DNA from: an uncultured Candidatus Nitrosopumilus sp.
GTDB lineage: Archaea; Thermoproteota; Nitrososphaeria; Nitrososphaerales; Nitrosopumilaceae
NCBI GenBank assembly: GCA_905479565.1
Contig: CAJQMY010000018.1
Coordinates: 1 to 64,000, forward strand
Direction: 5' to 3'
DNA length: 64,000 nucleotides
Under the pieces are notes generated by a model. That model made no database searches and was not told where the DNA came from. It saw nothing but the letters and a program-made list of their open reading frames with translations. Within the stretch, counting starts at the first letter, position 1. The number at the start of each line of letters is the position of its first letter. This document shows, piece after piece, positions 14,274 to 22,661 of the stretch. Position numbers and translations under genes: made by a program.

Positions 14274-15800
14274 CTAATGTGATGGATTCTTTGCCTCAAA
14301 CGGATAATAGTATTTCCCACCGATTCCAAATGGATCTTCGGTATTTGCAAGTTTTCCTTTTCCGGAACTGTAAATCATGTTTGCTAAAAAGATTGCCATA
14401 CTGACACCAATAATCATTGCTCCTACTGTTGCAATTTGGTTCATAGCAATCCATTCTGGGATTGGCGGATAATCGAAAATTCTTCTTGGCATTCCATACA
14501 GGCCAAGTACGTGTTGTGTAAAGAATACTAGAACAGTCCCTACAAATGACATTATAAAATGAACTTTACCCATTGTTTCATTATACATTCTACCAGTTAC
14601 ATATGGGAACATGTAGTATAGATAACCAATTGAACCAAATGCGATTGTACCCATCACAAAGAGATGGAAGTGACCTACTACCCAGTATGTATCGTGTGTT
14701 GTAAAGTCCAATGGCATGGCAGCATTTGCAACACCACCTGCACCTGCAGAGAAGAATAGTGCAATACCACCAACTGCCCACATCATTGGAGTTGAGAATT
14801 TGATTCTACCATTCCACATTGTTGCAACAAAGTTGAATACGTGCATAGCAGATGCTGGAACTGCTGCAAGGGTTCCTACCATAAATACAGTTTTTTCAGT
14901 AAATGACATTCCGGTTGCGTACATGTGGTGTGCCCATGATGAGAAACCGACAATAGATAGCAAAACAAATGCAAAGACACCAGAGTTGTAGCTGTAAATC
15001 GGTTTTCTTGAAAACCTTGGAATGATTTCATACATCATACCAATTGCAGGGATTACCAATACATACACTTCAGGATGGAACGTAAACCAAAACAAGTGGG
15101 CATAAGCAATTGGATCTCCTCCCATTGCAGGATTGAAAAATCCACTTACACCAAGTCTGTCAGTTAACAACATCAAAAGTGCTGCTGCAAATGTTGGAAT
15201 TGCAACAAGTATAATCAAAGATGATGATAAGAAAGACCATGCTAATAATGGAACCTGGCCAATTGACATGTCAGGATGTTTACATTTTAGAATTGTAACT
15301 ACAAAATTAATTGCACCAAGGACTGATGAAATACCTAAGATTTTTAATCCAAATATCCACATATCTGCAGCAGGACCAGGAGCACTGATGATAGAGTATG
15401 GCGGTGTCGCATACCAAGTAAAATCTGCAAATCCTAACCAAATGAGTGCTCCAGCTGGAGGAATCATCCAAAATGCAATTGCATTAAGTTTTGGATAAGC
15501 CATGTCTTTGTATCTAACCATAATTGGAACATAGTAGTTACCAACTGCAGATGCAAACGGAATGATAAACAAGAAAATTAACGTTGTACCGTGAACCGTA
15601 AAAATTCTATTAAACGTCATAGCATCACCAATAATTTGTGCACCAGGTAAGAACAATTCTGCTCTAATTGCAAGAGCCAAAGAACCACCTAAGAACAAAA
15701 ATGCTAGGGACGAAATTAGATAGAGCAAACCAACATCAGTATGATGTGTTGAGAACATTATTTGCCAAATTGGACGTGGCTTTTGTAATTCTAGAACCAT
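14274..15800 (-). CDS. coxA: Heme-copper oxidase subunit I (A type)
   Basis: The catalytic subunit of the terminal oxidase, which reduces O2 to water and pumps protons. It has 12 hydrophobic segments in 508 aa. Key sites are TVHGTT (low-spin heme His), FTFHPEVYVLVIP (CuB His and the His-Tyr cross-link pair of A-type enzymes), WAHHMYATG (two CuB His) and YWVVGHFHLF (heme His ligands). The HPEVY motif separates it from B-, C- and nitric-oxide-reductase types. It lies within a five-gene operon. Confidence 0.95.
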   Translation of the reverse strand: MVLELQKPRPIWQIMFSTHHTDVGLLYLISSLAFLFLGGSLALAIRAELFLPGAQIIGDAMTFNRIFTVHGTTLIFLFIIPFASAVGNYYVPIMVRYKDMAYPKLNAIAFWMIPPAGALIWLGFADFTWYATPPYSIISAPGPAADMWIFGLKILGISSVLGAINFVVTILKCKHPDMSIGQVPLLAWSFLSSSLIILVAIPTFAAALLMLLTDRLGVSGFFNPAMGGDPIAYAHLFWFTFHPEVYVLVIPAIGMMYEIIPRFSRKPIYSYNSGVFAFVLLSIVGFSSWAHHMYATGMSFTEKTVFMVGTLAAVPASAMHVFNFVATMWNGRIKFSTPMMWAVGGIALFFSAGAGGVANAAMPLDFTTHDTYWVVGHFHLFVMGTIAFGSIGYLYYMFPYVTGRMYNETMGKVHFIMSFVGTVLVFFTQHVLGLYGMPRRIFDYPPIPEWIAMNQIATVGAMIIGVSMAIFLANMIYSSGKGKLANTEDPFGIGGKYYYPFEAKNPSH

Positions 15801-15849
15801 TAGATAATCTCCTTAAAGTTTCTGATTAAAAGTTGTGATAAAAGCGTTG

Positions 15850-16281
15850 TCAAGCTTTTGGATCCTCCACAATTAAAGTTCCACGCATATTATAGTGAAT
15901 TAGACCACAGTACTCTCTACATTGAATATCATGAGTTCCTACATCAGTTGGAGCAAACCATACAGTATTTACTCTACCAGGAATTGCATCCATCAAAACA
16001 ACATAATCGTGAATATTAAAAGCATGATTAACATCTTTAGAATGGATTTCAAACTTGTAAGCCTTGCCTACTTCTACATGCAATTCTCCAATCTCTTTAG
16101 TTCCATCTTCGTGTTCAAAAGTCCAGAACCACTGTTGTCCTGTTACAATAATTGTTTTGGCATCCTCTGGAACATGTTCCACAAGTCTTTCTGCTTCCCA
16201 AGCTTCTGCTCCTACCCAAACCATTAGAGCCACTACAACACCAATGTAAACCCATTCTGGCCAGTTAGAGTGTCCGCTCAT
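15850..16281 (-). CDS. coxB: Oxidase subunit II, second helix plus CuA domain
   Basis: One helix (residues 9-27) is followed by the CuA cupredoxin. GQQWFWTFEHEDG is the entry strand, DVNHAFNIHDY supplies a copper His, and CREYCGLIHYNM supplies two Cys, His and Met of the CuA site. A normal subunit II has two helices before this domain; here only one is present, and the missing first helix appears to be encoded by the gene just upstream (16284-16544), 2 bases away. CuA accepts electrons from the blue copper donor. Confidence 0.92.
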   Translation of the reverse strand: MSGHSNWPEWVYIGVVVALMVWVGAEAWEAERLVEHVPEDAKTIIVTGQQWFWTFEHEDGTKEIGELHVEVGKAYKFEIHSKDVNHAFNIHDYVVLMDAIPGRVNTVWFAPTDVGTHDIQCREYCGLIHYNMRGTLIVEDPKA

Positions 16282-16283
16282 TA

Positions 16284-16544
16284 TTACCAGTCCGTGCCCT
16301 CATATGGAGTGGGTTTGGCTTTTGGATGAGATTCTCTAAATCTCCAACATTGCCAAATCATTGTTCCAGATACTACTGCACCCACAGTAAATCCAACTGT
16401 CATTAATCTATAAAATAAATTCCAAATAACCACTCTACGATCAAGATATTCTCCTGGTTCATCACCTGCAGCAAATACTAAGTCTACAGCTGGCACTATC
16501 ATCAAAACTGCCAATACTAAGAATAATCCAACGAATTTCTTCAT
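16284..16544 (-). CDS. Small oxidase protein, likely the detached first helix of subunit II
   Basis: An 86-aa protein with a cleavable signal (residues 1-26, ending in VFA) and one helix (about 43-65, ending in IWQCWRFRESHPKAKP). The pattern of hydrophobic helix followed by a W-R-F-R-E basic edge is that of the first membrane helix of oxidase subunit II, including the usual export signal before it. It is the first gene of the oxidase operon and is directly followed by the one-helix CuA protein. The split is inferred from layout and motif. Confidence 0.75.
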   Translation of the reverse strand: MKKFVGLFLVLAVLMIVPAVDLVFAAGDEPGEYLDRRVVIWNLFYRLMTVGFTVGAVVSGTMIWQCWRFRESHPKAKPTPYEGTDW

Positions 16545-16599
16545 AGTGACTGAATGACGTGACCTATAATTTCTATTTAAGGGTTTTCAAGATTACTAG

Positions 16600-17232
16600 C
16601 TACCAACTCTGATCGAATCGGGATGGATGCATTACATTAAGTCCAGATAGTGAGAATTTTTGTTCTTTTTCTCTAAATATGTTAAGAGAGGCATTTGCAA
16701 TGATTAACTCAAAGAGATTAACAGGAGACAAATTTACAATAGTTGAAAGCATTATTTTGATCGGATCCATATGAGTCACTAGTACAACATTTTCATCTGG
16801 ATGCTTTTCAGTAACATAATTTACAATTTCTAAAACTCGTTTTTTGACTTGATCAAAAGTTTCGACTCCGTTATGAGCAATTTCCAGTTCACCACTATAG
16901 AATTTCATAAAGACATTGCCATGACTAGTAAAAATTTCATCATATCGCATTCCAGTAAATTTTCCCATGTCAAGTTCAATTAATCTCTCATCAATGGTTA
17001 CATCAATTAAATTATGTTTACCAACAATTTCTGCAGTATGTTTTGCTCTTTGTATAGGACTAGAATAAATTGCTGAGACATTCATATGTTCTAGTAATTC
17101 AGCAGTATGTTCTGCTTGTGTGATTCCAGTATCAGTTAATGGAACACCTTCTGTTCGTCCAGCTAGTATTCTTTCAGTGTTATTTGTTGCCTGTCCGTGT
17201 CTAAGGAAGATAATCTGTCCCAAATTGATCAA
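16600..17232 (-). CDS. Histidine phosphatase/phosphoglycerate mutase family protein
   Basis: IIFLRHGQATNNTERI (residues 7-22) carries the catalytic RHG. AIYSSPIQRAKHTAEI (54-69), ELDMGKFTGM with the acid, and VVLVTHMDPIK with the second His complete the active site. At 210 aa it is a full-length member. Members act on 3-phosphoglycerate, alpha-ribazole phosphate or other phosphate esters; I cannot choose. The start is TTG at 17232 or TTG at 17223. It is divergent from the F420 oxidoreductase gene. Confidence 0.85.
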   Translation of the reverse strand: MINLGQIIFLRHGQATNNTERILAGRTEGVPLTDTGITQAEHTAELLEHMNVSAIYSSPIQRAKHTAEIVGKHNLIDVTIDERLIELDMGKFTGMRYDEIFTSHGNVFMKFYSGELEIAHNGVETFDQVKKRVLEIVNYVTEKHPDENVVLVTHMDPIKIMLSTIVNLSPVNLFELIIANASLNIFREKEQKFSLSGLNVMHPSRFDQSW

Positions 17233-17274
17233 TTTTCAAATAAAGATAATAATAACATTGTCTGGGAGATAATC

Positions 17275-17946
17275 ATGAAAGTCGGAATAATTGGTGGAAC
17301 CGGGGGAATGGGCAAAGGTTTTGCTCTAAGATGGTCCCAAAACAATGATGTAATAATTGGTTCAAGAGATGCTGCAAGAGCATCTGAATCAGCCGTAGAA
17401 TATACCAATCTTGCAAAAGAAGCATTTGGAGAAATTAAAGGAACAATCACTGGAAACGATAATGTTTCAGTTGCAAAAGAAAGTGACGTTTTGATTTTAT
17501 CAATCCCATATGAAAATATCGATGCAGTATGTTCAGGGATACTATCAGAAGTAAAAGATAGTTGTGTTGTTGTGTCTCCTATTGTTCCAATGACAAAGAC
17601 AGATGTTGGATTTGAATGTGTTTCAATTAAAGATAACAAACCATTTTCATACAAACTAGTTTCAGAACACATGAAAGATAAATCAAAACTTGTATCCGCA
17701 TTTCATGTGATTTCGGAAAAGAAGCTAATCAATCCAACACTGGAACTAGATTATGATATCTTTGTTTGTGGAGATGATAAAGAATCAGTTGCAGTAGTAA
17801 ATAGTTTGATTGATGAAATCAAGGGATTAAGATCAATTTATCTGGGACCAATCGAGTTATCATATCTTGCAGAAATGTCTACTCCGTTGTTGCTAAATGC
17901 AATGATTAGAAACAAGATAAAGAATCCAGGCATCAAAATTATCTAA
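17275..17946 (+). CDS. npdG: F420H2:NADP oxidoreductase
   Basis: This enzyme exchanges hydride between reduced F420 and NADP+. It starts MKVGIIGGTGGMGKGFALRW, the NADP-binding GxxGxxG strand and helix; IIGSRDAARA (residues 25-34) supplies the NADP phosphate contacts. VLILSIPYE and the helical C-terminal part fit Fno/NpdG (224 aa from this start). An in-frame ATG at 17197 lies upstream, but it overlaps the start of the divergent phosphatase gene, so ATG 17275 is preferred. Thaumarchaea make F420. Confidence 0.85.
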   Translation: MKVGIIGGTGGMGKGFALRWSQNNDVIIGSRDAARASESAVEYTNLAKEAFGEIKGTITGNDNVSVAKESDVLILSIPYENIDAVCSGILSEVKDSCVVVSPIVPMTKTDVGFECVSIKDNKPFSYKLVSEHMKDKSKLVSAFHVISEKKLINPTLELDYDIFVCGDDKESVAVVNSLIDEIKGLRSIYLGPIELSYLAEMSTPLLLNAMIRNKIKNPGIKII

Positions 17947-17961
17947 GTTCTAGTATTTGTC

Positions 17962-18195
17962 ATGAGTCACGAATATTACAGACGGGGTAAAAATTGGTTT
18001 ACTGCAATTGGTGTGCTTTTTTGCGTCATGGGAGGAATAGTTCTCATACAGCAATTACTCATATGGGGAATAGACTTTGTTGAAGATTTTTTATTTAATG
18101 CAGAATTTACAAATGAAAAAGTATCGGCTGCAATGCTAGGATTTGGGATTTTTATGATAGCATTAGGATTTACAAAACATGAAGAAAAGAGATGA
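17962..18195 (+). CDS. Small two-helix membrane protein (77 aa)
   Basis: Two hydrophobic helices (residues 11-35 and 52-70) with basic ends and an acidic loop between them (DFVEDFLFNAEFTNEK). I recognise no family. It starts 15 bases after npdG and overlaps the next gene by 17 bases, so the three are probably one transcript. The function is unknown. Confidence 0.65.
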   Translation: MSHEYYRRGKNWFTAIGVLFCVMGGIVLIQQLLIWGIDFVEDFLFNAEFTNEKVSAAMLGFGIFMIALGFTKHEEKR

Positions 18196-18580
18196 ATTTC
18201 TGAGAGACCAAAAAATATTACGATTAGCAACAATTGGTAAAAATAAAACTCTACATATTGCACCTGTATGGTACAGATATAGCGGAAAAAAATTATACAT
18301 TGGAACAAACACTAAAACAAAAAAAATACAAAATATTAAGAAAAATAATCAAGTCTCATGTTGTATAGATGTGGGAGTTAATGCACCAAACATTTACGGT
18401 GTACTGGTACAAGGAAATGCTAATCTCATTATAGGAAATTCCAAAGTCAAGACAATTGCAAAGAAAATTCTATCAAGATATTTTAAAACATTGAAGAATA
18501 AATCTGCAATAGAACTACTAGATGATACTAATTGTATAATAGAAATCGTTCCTGAAAAGTTTACGGTTTGGAATTACTAA
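18179..18580 (+). CDS. PNPOx-fold (FMN- or F420-binding) protein
   Basis: A 133-aa split-barrel flavin-binding protein: RLATIGKNKTLHIAPVWYRY (residues 15-34), LYIGTNTKTKK and NNQVSCCIDVG strands, then VLVQGNANLI. This matches the pyridoxamine 5'-phosphate oxidase-like class, many archaeal members of which use F420. Being behind the F420H2:NADP oxidoreductase supports an F420-linked role; this is inference. It overlaps the end of the convergent aminotransferase gene by 20 bases. Confidence 0.8.
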   Translation: MKKRDEFLRDQKILRLATIGKNKTLHIAPVWYRYSGKKLYIGTNTKTKKIQNIKKNNQVSCCIDVGVNAPNIYGVLVQGNANLIIGNSKVKTIAKKILSRYFKTLKNKSAIELLDDTNCIIEIVPEKFTVWNY

Positions 18581-19745
18581 CAAATTCTTCAATTTTATTC
18601 ATTGCAGAATCTAATACTTCAATATTTGGCAAATACACCAATCTGAAATGTCCACTCCCATATTGTTCACCAAATCCAGAACCATGAACAGTAAGTACAC
18701 CCTTTTGTTCTAACAGTTTAGTTACAAATTCCTTATCAGTTCCAAATTTATTGTCTTCAATTTTTGGGAATGCATAAAATGCACCTTTTGGATTTGAACA
18801 TGATAATCCAGGCATTTCATTTAGTCGTTTAACAACCAGATCACGATGTTTTTTCATTTCTGAAACAAAGTTACCAACGTAATCTTGAGGTCCGCGAAGT
18901 GATTCCAAAGCTGCATATTGAACAGGAAGACTAGTTGCAATTCTAACTCTTGCTAGTTTTGGTAAATGTTCACGTAACTCGTCAAGTTGAGGAGATTGAT
19001 TAAATACTATATATCCAATTCTCCAGCCAGACATTAGATGGACTTTGGAGAATCCATTAAGAACAATTACAGGTGAATCACCAGCTACTTTTCCAATTCC
19101 AACAAATTTATCATCAAAAATTATTTGATCATAAATTTCATCACAAATAATGTAGAGATTATGTTGATTTGCAATATCTACTAGTTCTTTGAGTGCTTTT
19201 TCATTAAATACAACTCCAGTAGGATTGTTTGGACTGATTAGACAGATAGCAATAGTCTTTGATGTAATTTTAGATTTAATATCTTCAATATTTGGTGTAG
19301 AATTATTCAAATCCACTGCAAACTCTATAGGCACTCCACCATGCAATCTTACATAGGAAGCATAAGGGGGGTAATAGGGTCCAGGTAGTAATACCTCATC
19401 ACCATCCTCAACTATGGAGGAAATGACCATATCAAGTCCTTCAGAAACCCCATTCGTAATCAAAATATCGTCAGCTGTAATTGAAAGTCCTTTGGCATTT
19501 TCTTTTTTAGCAATTTCTTGCCTTAATTCTAAAAGACCTTCAGATGAAGAATAGAAATTATTTCCATTGTTAATAGCATCAATCAAAGCTTGTTTTACAT
19601 TGTTAGGAGGCTGAAATCCAAATTGGACAGGATCACCAATGTTAAGGTAATCAACTTTCATTCCTTTTTGTTCAACTTCTCTAGCAGCTAGAACAATATC
19701 TCTAATTGCGTATTCAACTCCAACTACTTTTTTTGATACTTTCAA
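18561..19745 (-). CDS. Class I/II aminotransferase (alanine/aspartate type)
   Basis: A PLP fold type I transaminase: VEYAIRDI near the start, YLNIGDPVQFGFQPP, ITNGVSEGLD, SPNNPTGVVF, ICDEIYDQI and the lysine loop NGFSKVHLMSGWRIGY. The best match by motif is the archaeal AlaT/AspC group, probably glutamate-pyruvate transaminase. The frame is open up to GTG 19802, but that start would lie inside the tRNA-Arg gene. TTG at 19745 gives KVSKKVVGVEYAIRD, the usual N-terminus, and is preferred (394 aa). Confidence 0.88.
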   Translation of the reverse strand: MKVSKKVVGVEYAIRDIVLAAREVEQKGMKVDYLNIGDPVQFGFQPPNNVKQALIDAINNGNNFYSSSEGLLELRQEIAKKENAKGLSITADDILITNGVSEGLDMVISSIVEDGDEVLLPGPYYPPYASYVRLHGGVPIEFAVDLNNSTPNIEDIKSKITSKTIAICLISPNNPTGVVFNEKALKELVDIANQHNLYIICDEIYDQIIFDDKFVGIGKVAGDSPVIVLNGFSKVHLMSGWRIGYIVFNQSPQLDELREHLPKLARVRIATSLPVQYAALESLRGPQDYVGNFVSEMKKHRDLVVKRLNEMPGLSCSNPKGAFYAFPKIEDNKFGTDKEFVTKLLEQKGVLTVHGSGFGEQYGSGHFRLVYLPNIEVLDSAMNKIEEFVSNSKP

Positions 19746-19789
19746 AGTATCTAGACAGATATTTAGACCCGTTAAAATCTTACTTGTTT

Positions 19790-19864
19790 GGACTCGTTGC
19801 ACAGTCTGGATAGTGCGAGCGGCTTCGAACCGCTAGGTCGAGGGATCGAAGCCCTCCGAGCCCT
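19790..19864 (+). tRNA. tRNA-Arg (anticodon UCG), with atypical bases
   Basis: The cloverleaf has acceptor GGACUCG/CGAGCCC, D-arm GCAC/GUGC, anticodon stem AGCGG/CCGCU with loop CUUCGAA (anticodon UCG), and T-stem GAGGG/CCCUC. Three features are unusual: an A-C mismatch at the third acceptor pair, A instead of U at position 54 of the T-loop (AUCGAAG), and U as the discriminator base. It may still be functional, or may be edited or degenerate. It is divergent from the aminotransferase. Confidence 0.8.
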
Positions 19865-19906
19865 TTAGATTATCTTATAAAGTAAATTATTTCTCTGCAT
19901 GATGAA

Positions 19907-20398
19907 ATGAATATATCTCCATTCAAACTAGGATTAGCATTAGTAATAATTGGAATAGTTTGGACATCATTTATTTTTGATGAAACCGAAAAAAAATATG
20001 ATTCAATTCTGTTAAAACAATCAAACTCTTTTGAAGTGAAATCAGAATTTTCTGGTATAGATATTGGATATTACAAATTATACATGCCTCAATTTGCAGG
20101 AGAGGGGATTTTTGTTCAGATTTTAGATACAAAAAAGAATGTCATTGCAGAACAAATAGTACAAACAAAATTATCAGTCGGATATTTTGATTTTGATGAA
20201 AATGGGGAACATATTCTAAAGATTACAAATATTGCAAAAAATCAAATTGATGTACAGATAGAATTTGGAAATACAAATTCTCAGAAAATGCTTCCATCAG
20301 GAATAATAGTTCTTGTCGGTGCTGTAATAATGATGATTATGGCATATATAAAAATAAAAAATTACAATATAGAGCAACCTGAAGAAAATATTTCATAG
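19907..20398 (+). CDS. Two-helix membrane protein with extracytoplasmic domain
   Basis: An N-terminal helix (residues 8-25), a beta-rich domain of about 100 residues (ending near DVQIEFGN) and a second helix (128-147) with a charged tail. The middle looks like a small jelly-roll domain outside the membrane (GYYKLYMPQFAGEGIFVQIL; FDFDENGEHILKI). I recognise no named family. Its end overlaps the end of the convergent membrane protein gene by 37 bases. Confidence 0.6.
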   Translation: MNISPFKLGLALVIIGIVWTSFIFDETEKKYDSILLKQSNSFEVKSEFSGIDIGYYKLYMPQFAGEGIFVQILDTKKNVIAEQIVQTKLSVGYFDFDENGEHILKITNIAKNQIDVQIEFGNTNSQKMLPSGIIVLVGAVIMMIMAYIKIKNYNIEQPEENIS

Positions 20399-20955
20399 AT
20401 TTGGATGCATTGAATTGTATGTCCAAAGAATAACACTAGATTGAAAATCAACCAGGTGCTAAAAAATAAAAATGCTACAATTGAGAAAGGAAGAAATATT
20501 TTGAGTTTAGTATGTTCTCTATTTTTTAAAATTAATACTGCACCTAATGATGCAAGTACCAATCCTAATTCCAGTGGTTGATGTGACCATGAAATTAATC
20601 CATCAATTCCAAATAAATCATGAGACAAGGAATCTCCAAAACCTGAAACAATTTGAAGAATAGAGCCTACAATGACTAGTTTAATTCCAATTTTAAGAGA
20701 ACCGTGAACCGATTTTCTAATTATTAACATGCTCCCCATAATTGCAGCACAGACGGTCATAGATACTCCAAAGTATACTACAATGTGAGACGGACTCCAA
20801 AAAAATTCTGGCTCTTTTTGAAGATGGGATATAGCATCCCAAAATCCTGCTGAAACAATTACAATTGAACCAATAACTGCTAAAATAGATACAAGTGAAA
20901 CAAGCGTGGTAGATTTTGTAAATGAGGAATTTGAAAGTCTTGCGATTAGTTTCAT
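20362..20955 (-). CDS. Multi-helix membrane protein (197 aa)
   Basis: About five hydrophobic helices. His residues lie in or near helices (FWDAISHLQKEPEFFWSPSH near 37-56; SLSHDLFG; SWSHQPLELG), an arrangement seen in metal- or heme-linked membrane proteins, but I cannot name a family. It is rather short. The gene is alone on its strand. The function is unknown. Confidence 0.6.
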   Translation of the reverse strand: MKLIARLSNSSFTKSTTLVSLVSILAVIGSIVIVSAGFWDAISHLQKEPEFFWSPSHIVVYFGVSMTVCAAIMGSMLIIRKSVHGSLKIGIKLVIVGSILQIVSGFGDSLSHDLFGIDGLISWSHQPLELGLVLASLGAVLILKNREHTKLKIFLPFSIVAFLFFSTWLIFNLVLFFGHTIQCIQIYEIFSSGCSIL

Positions 20956-21052
20956 TTTGTTTCTATGATGTCATAGGGCTATTTGAAATATTGTAAGGAT
21001 GTTAATTAGAAAAATTCAATCTGAGAGTAATTTTATGAATTAACTATATTAG

Positions 21053-21313
21053 ATGAATCGTTCTAGAAAAAATATGAGTCCAGGAATAGGATTAATGAAA
21101 AGACGCCTAGAAAAAGAAAAGGACGCAATAGCACTTGCAGTTTCGGGTATTGCTAGAAAATATGATGTAAAACCTGATAATATCAAGATACTAGAGACAA
21201 AATATCATGATGATGCGGGAGATTGGTATGTTGCACTAGGATGGAATGAGAAAAGAGCAATAGCTCAAATGGATTCAATATTAGGAACTATAACAGAAAT
21301 TAAAGAAATTTAA
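21053..21313 (+). CDS. Conserved-looking small protein (86 aa)
   Basis: A basic helical N-terminus (residues 1-30) is followed by an alpha/beta C-terminal part (VKPDNIKILETKYHDDAGDW, then VALGWNEKRAIAQMDSILG). The order of strands looks like a small ACT- or PepSY-like fold, but I cannot confirm it. It lies 24 bases before the SDR gene on the same strand and may be co-transcribed. Confidence 0.6.
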   Translation: MNRSRKNMSPGIGLMKRRLEKEKDAIALAVSGIARKYDVKPDNIKILETKYHDDAGDWYVALGWNEKRAIAQMDSILGTITEIKEI

Positions 21314-21336
21314 TTATCAATATTTTAGAGAATAAT

Positions 21337-21984
21337 ATGACTTATGCAATTGTTCTTGGAGGCTCGCGAGGAATTGGAAAAGCAATTTCAGATTCTCTTA
21401 AATCAATTAAAATTGATGTTTTTGCTGCATCCAAAAAGGATATTGACACTTCAAATTTAGAAAGTGTAAAAAAATTTTTAGAAAATCATAAAAAAACAGA
21501 TATCTTAGTTTTGAATACAGGAGGTCCAGATCCAAAACCATTTTCAAGTATTACTGAAGAGGATTGGAAACTATACCATAATCAATTATTTTTAGGATTT
21601 TGTACCATATTACAAAATATCAAAATTAACAATGATGGATACATATTTTTGATCAGCTCAAATGTAATTAAAGAACCAAATACCAAACTAATAATTTCAT
21701 CAGCATATCGTGCGGCTTTTGCCGAAGTTTTCAAAGTACTGAGTAAAGAATATGCTCAAAACAATATTAATTGTATCAATATTGCACCAGGCCCAATAAA
21801 CACAGATAGAACTCAAGAATTAATTGAGAATGTAAAAGAATTTGAAAAAACATTACCCATGAAGAGATTAGGCAAACCGGAAGAAATTGGAAACTTTGTT
21901 AAATCAATAGTTGAAAATAATATAAAATATCTTTCAGGCGTTACAATAAACTTTGATGGTGCAAACTCAAACAGTATTTTTTAA
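21337..21984 (+). CDS. Short-chain dehydrogenase/reductase
   Basis: The N-terminal AIVLGGSRGIGKAISDSL is the SDR cofactor motif TGxxxGIG in variant form. VLNTGGPDPKPF replaces the usual NNAG with NTGG, and FLISS, SAYRAAFAEV (the catalytic Tyr in YRAA rather than YxxxK) and NIAPGPINTDR follow. The last resort-type sequence change at the YxxxK site (Y-R-A-A-F) means the Lys is not at the usual place, so activity is uncertain. At 215 aa it is a normal single domain. Confidence 0.85.
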   Translation: MTYAIVLGGSRGIGKAISDSLKSIKIDVFAASKKDIDTSNLESVKKFLENHKKTDILVLNTGGPDPKPFSSITEEDWKLYHNQLFLGFCTILQNIKINNDGYIFLISSNVIKEPNTKLIISSAYRAAFAEVFKVLSKEYAQNNINCINIAPGPINTDRTQELIENVKEFEKTLPMKRLGKPEEIGNFVKSIVENNIKYLSGVTINFDGANSNSIF

Positions 21985-21986
21985 GA

Positions 21987-22625
21987 CTATTTTTTAAATT
22001 CAACATTTGGAGTATCAGGCTGACCAGCTATTGCAATCAATCCACCATCACGTAGTTGTTGTAATAATTGCATGACTTCTTTTTCAACTTGTTTTCTTTG
22101 TAATCCTGTTTGTTGTGCAAACACTTCTACAAGTTCAGTAACCTTACGTTCACCATTACAAGACTTCCAAAAGTCAACAATTGCTTGATTTACCATAAAT
22201 CCTTGTTCATGTTCATTAGCTAGTACCATTGAACCATCATCTTGTTTGACTAGTTTTCCAACTCCTTGAGGTAATGCAGTTTCATAGTTAATTGGCGCAG
22301 GCGTATTCATAGCAGCTCCCATATTTTTGATTTTTAATTTTCCTTCTTCGGTCATTTTATCCATTGACCATGCAGGTTCCCATACAATGTCAATTTTGAC
22401 GTTATTTACTCCAGGGACTTTTTTGGCATATCTTGTTGCATCTTCAACTAAAGTCTCATGTAAAGGACAACCCTGAGTAGTCATTGTCATTTTAATATTA
22501 ACATCATTGTTTTCCGTAACATCAATCCCATAGATTAATCCCATTTCTACAATGTTTAGAGGGACTTCAGGATCCATACATTGTTTTAATGAATCTTCAA
22601 TTGCTTGTGGAGAAACAGCACTCAT
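21987..22625 (-). CDS. DUF59 (MIP18)-PqqD-like fusion protein
   Basis: Residues 1-95 form a DUF59/PaaD-like domain: DSLKQCMDPEVPLNIVEMGL, MTMTTQGCPLHETL with the conserved Cys, and VWEPAWSMDKMTEEGK. This domain acts in Fe-S cluster assembly and targeting. Residues about 140-205 look like a PqqD-type winged domain (MVNQAIVDFWKSCNGERKVTEL, then LLQQLRDGGLIAI). PqqD proteins bind peptide substrates for radical SAM enzymes. The combination suggests a protein adaptor in Fe-S delivery or an enzyme-substrate scaffold; this is inference. Confidence 0.8.
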   Translation of the reverse strand: MSAVSPQAIEDSLKQCMDPEVPLNIVEMGLIYGIDVTENNDVNIKMTMTTQGCPLHETLVEDATRYAKKVPGVNNVKIDIVWEPAWSMDKMTEEGKLKIKNMGAAMNTPAPINYETALPQGVGKLVKQDDGSMVLANEHEQGFMVNQAIVDFWKSCNGERKVTELVEVFAQQTGLQRKQVEKEVMQLLQQLRDGGLIAIAGQPDTPNVEFKK

Positions 22626-22661
22626 ATTGTATACAGCAGTTTGAAAATCAATAAAAACTTT

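Noticed and set aside
15133-15498. 121-aa plus-strand frame inside oxidase subunit I
   Set aside because: It is a shadow of the highly conserved coxA gene on the minus strand.
17197-17274. Upstream ATG 17197 for npdG
   Set aside because: It overlaps the divergent phosphatase start; ATG 17275 is directly before the dinucleotide-binding strand.
18561-19802. GTG start at 19802 for the aminotransferase
   Set aside because: It would place the N-terminus inside tRNA-Arg; TTG 19745 gives the usual family N-terminus.
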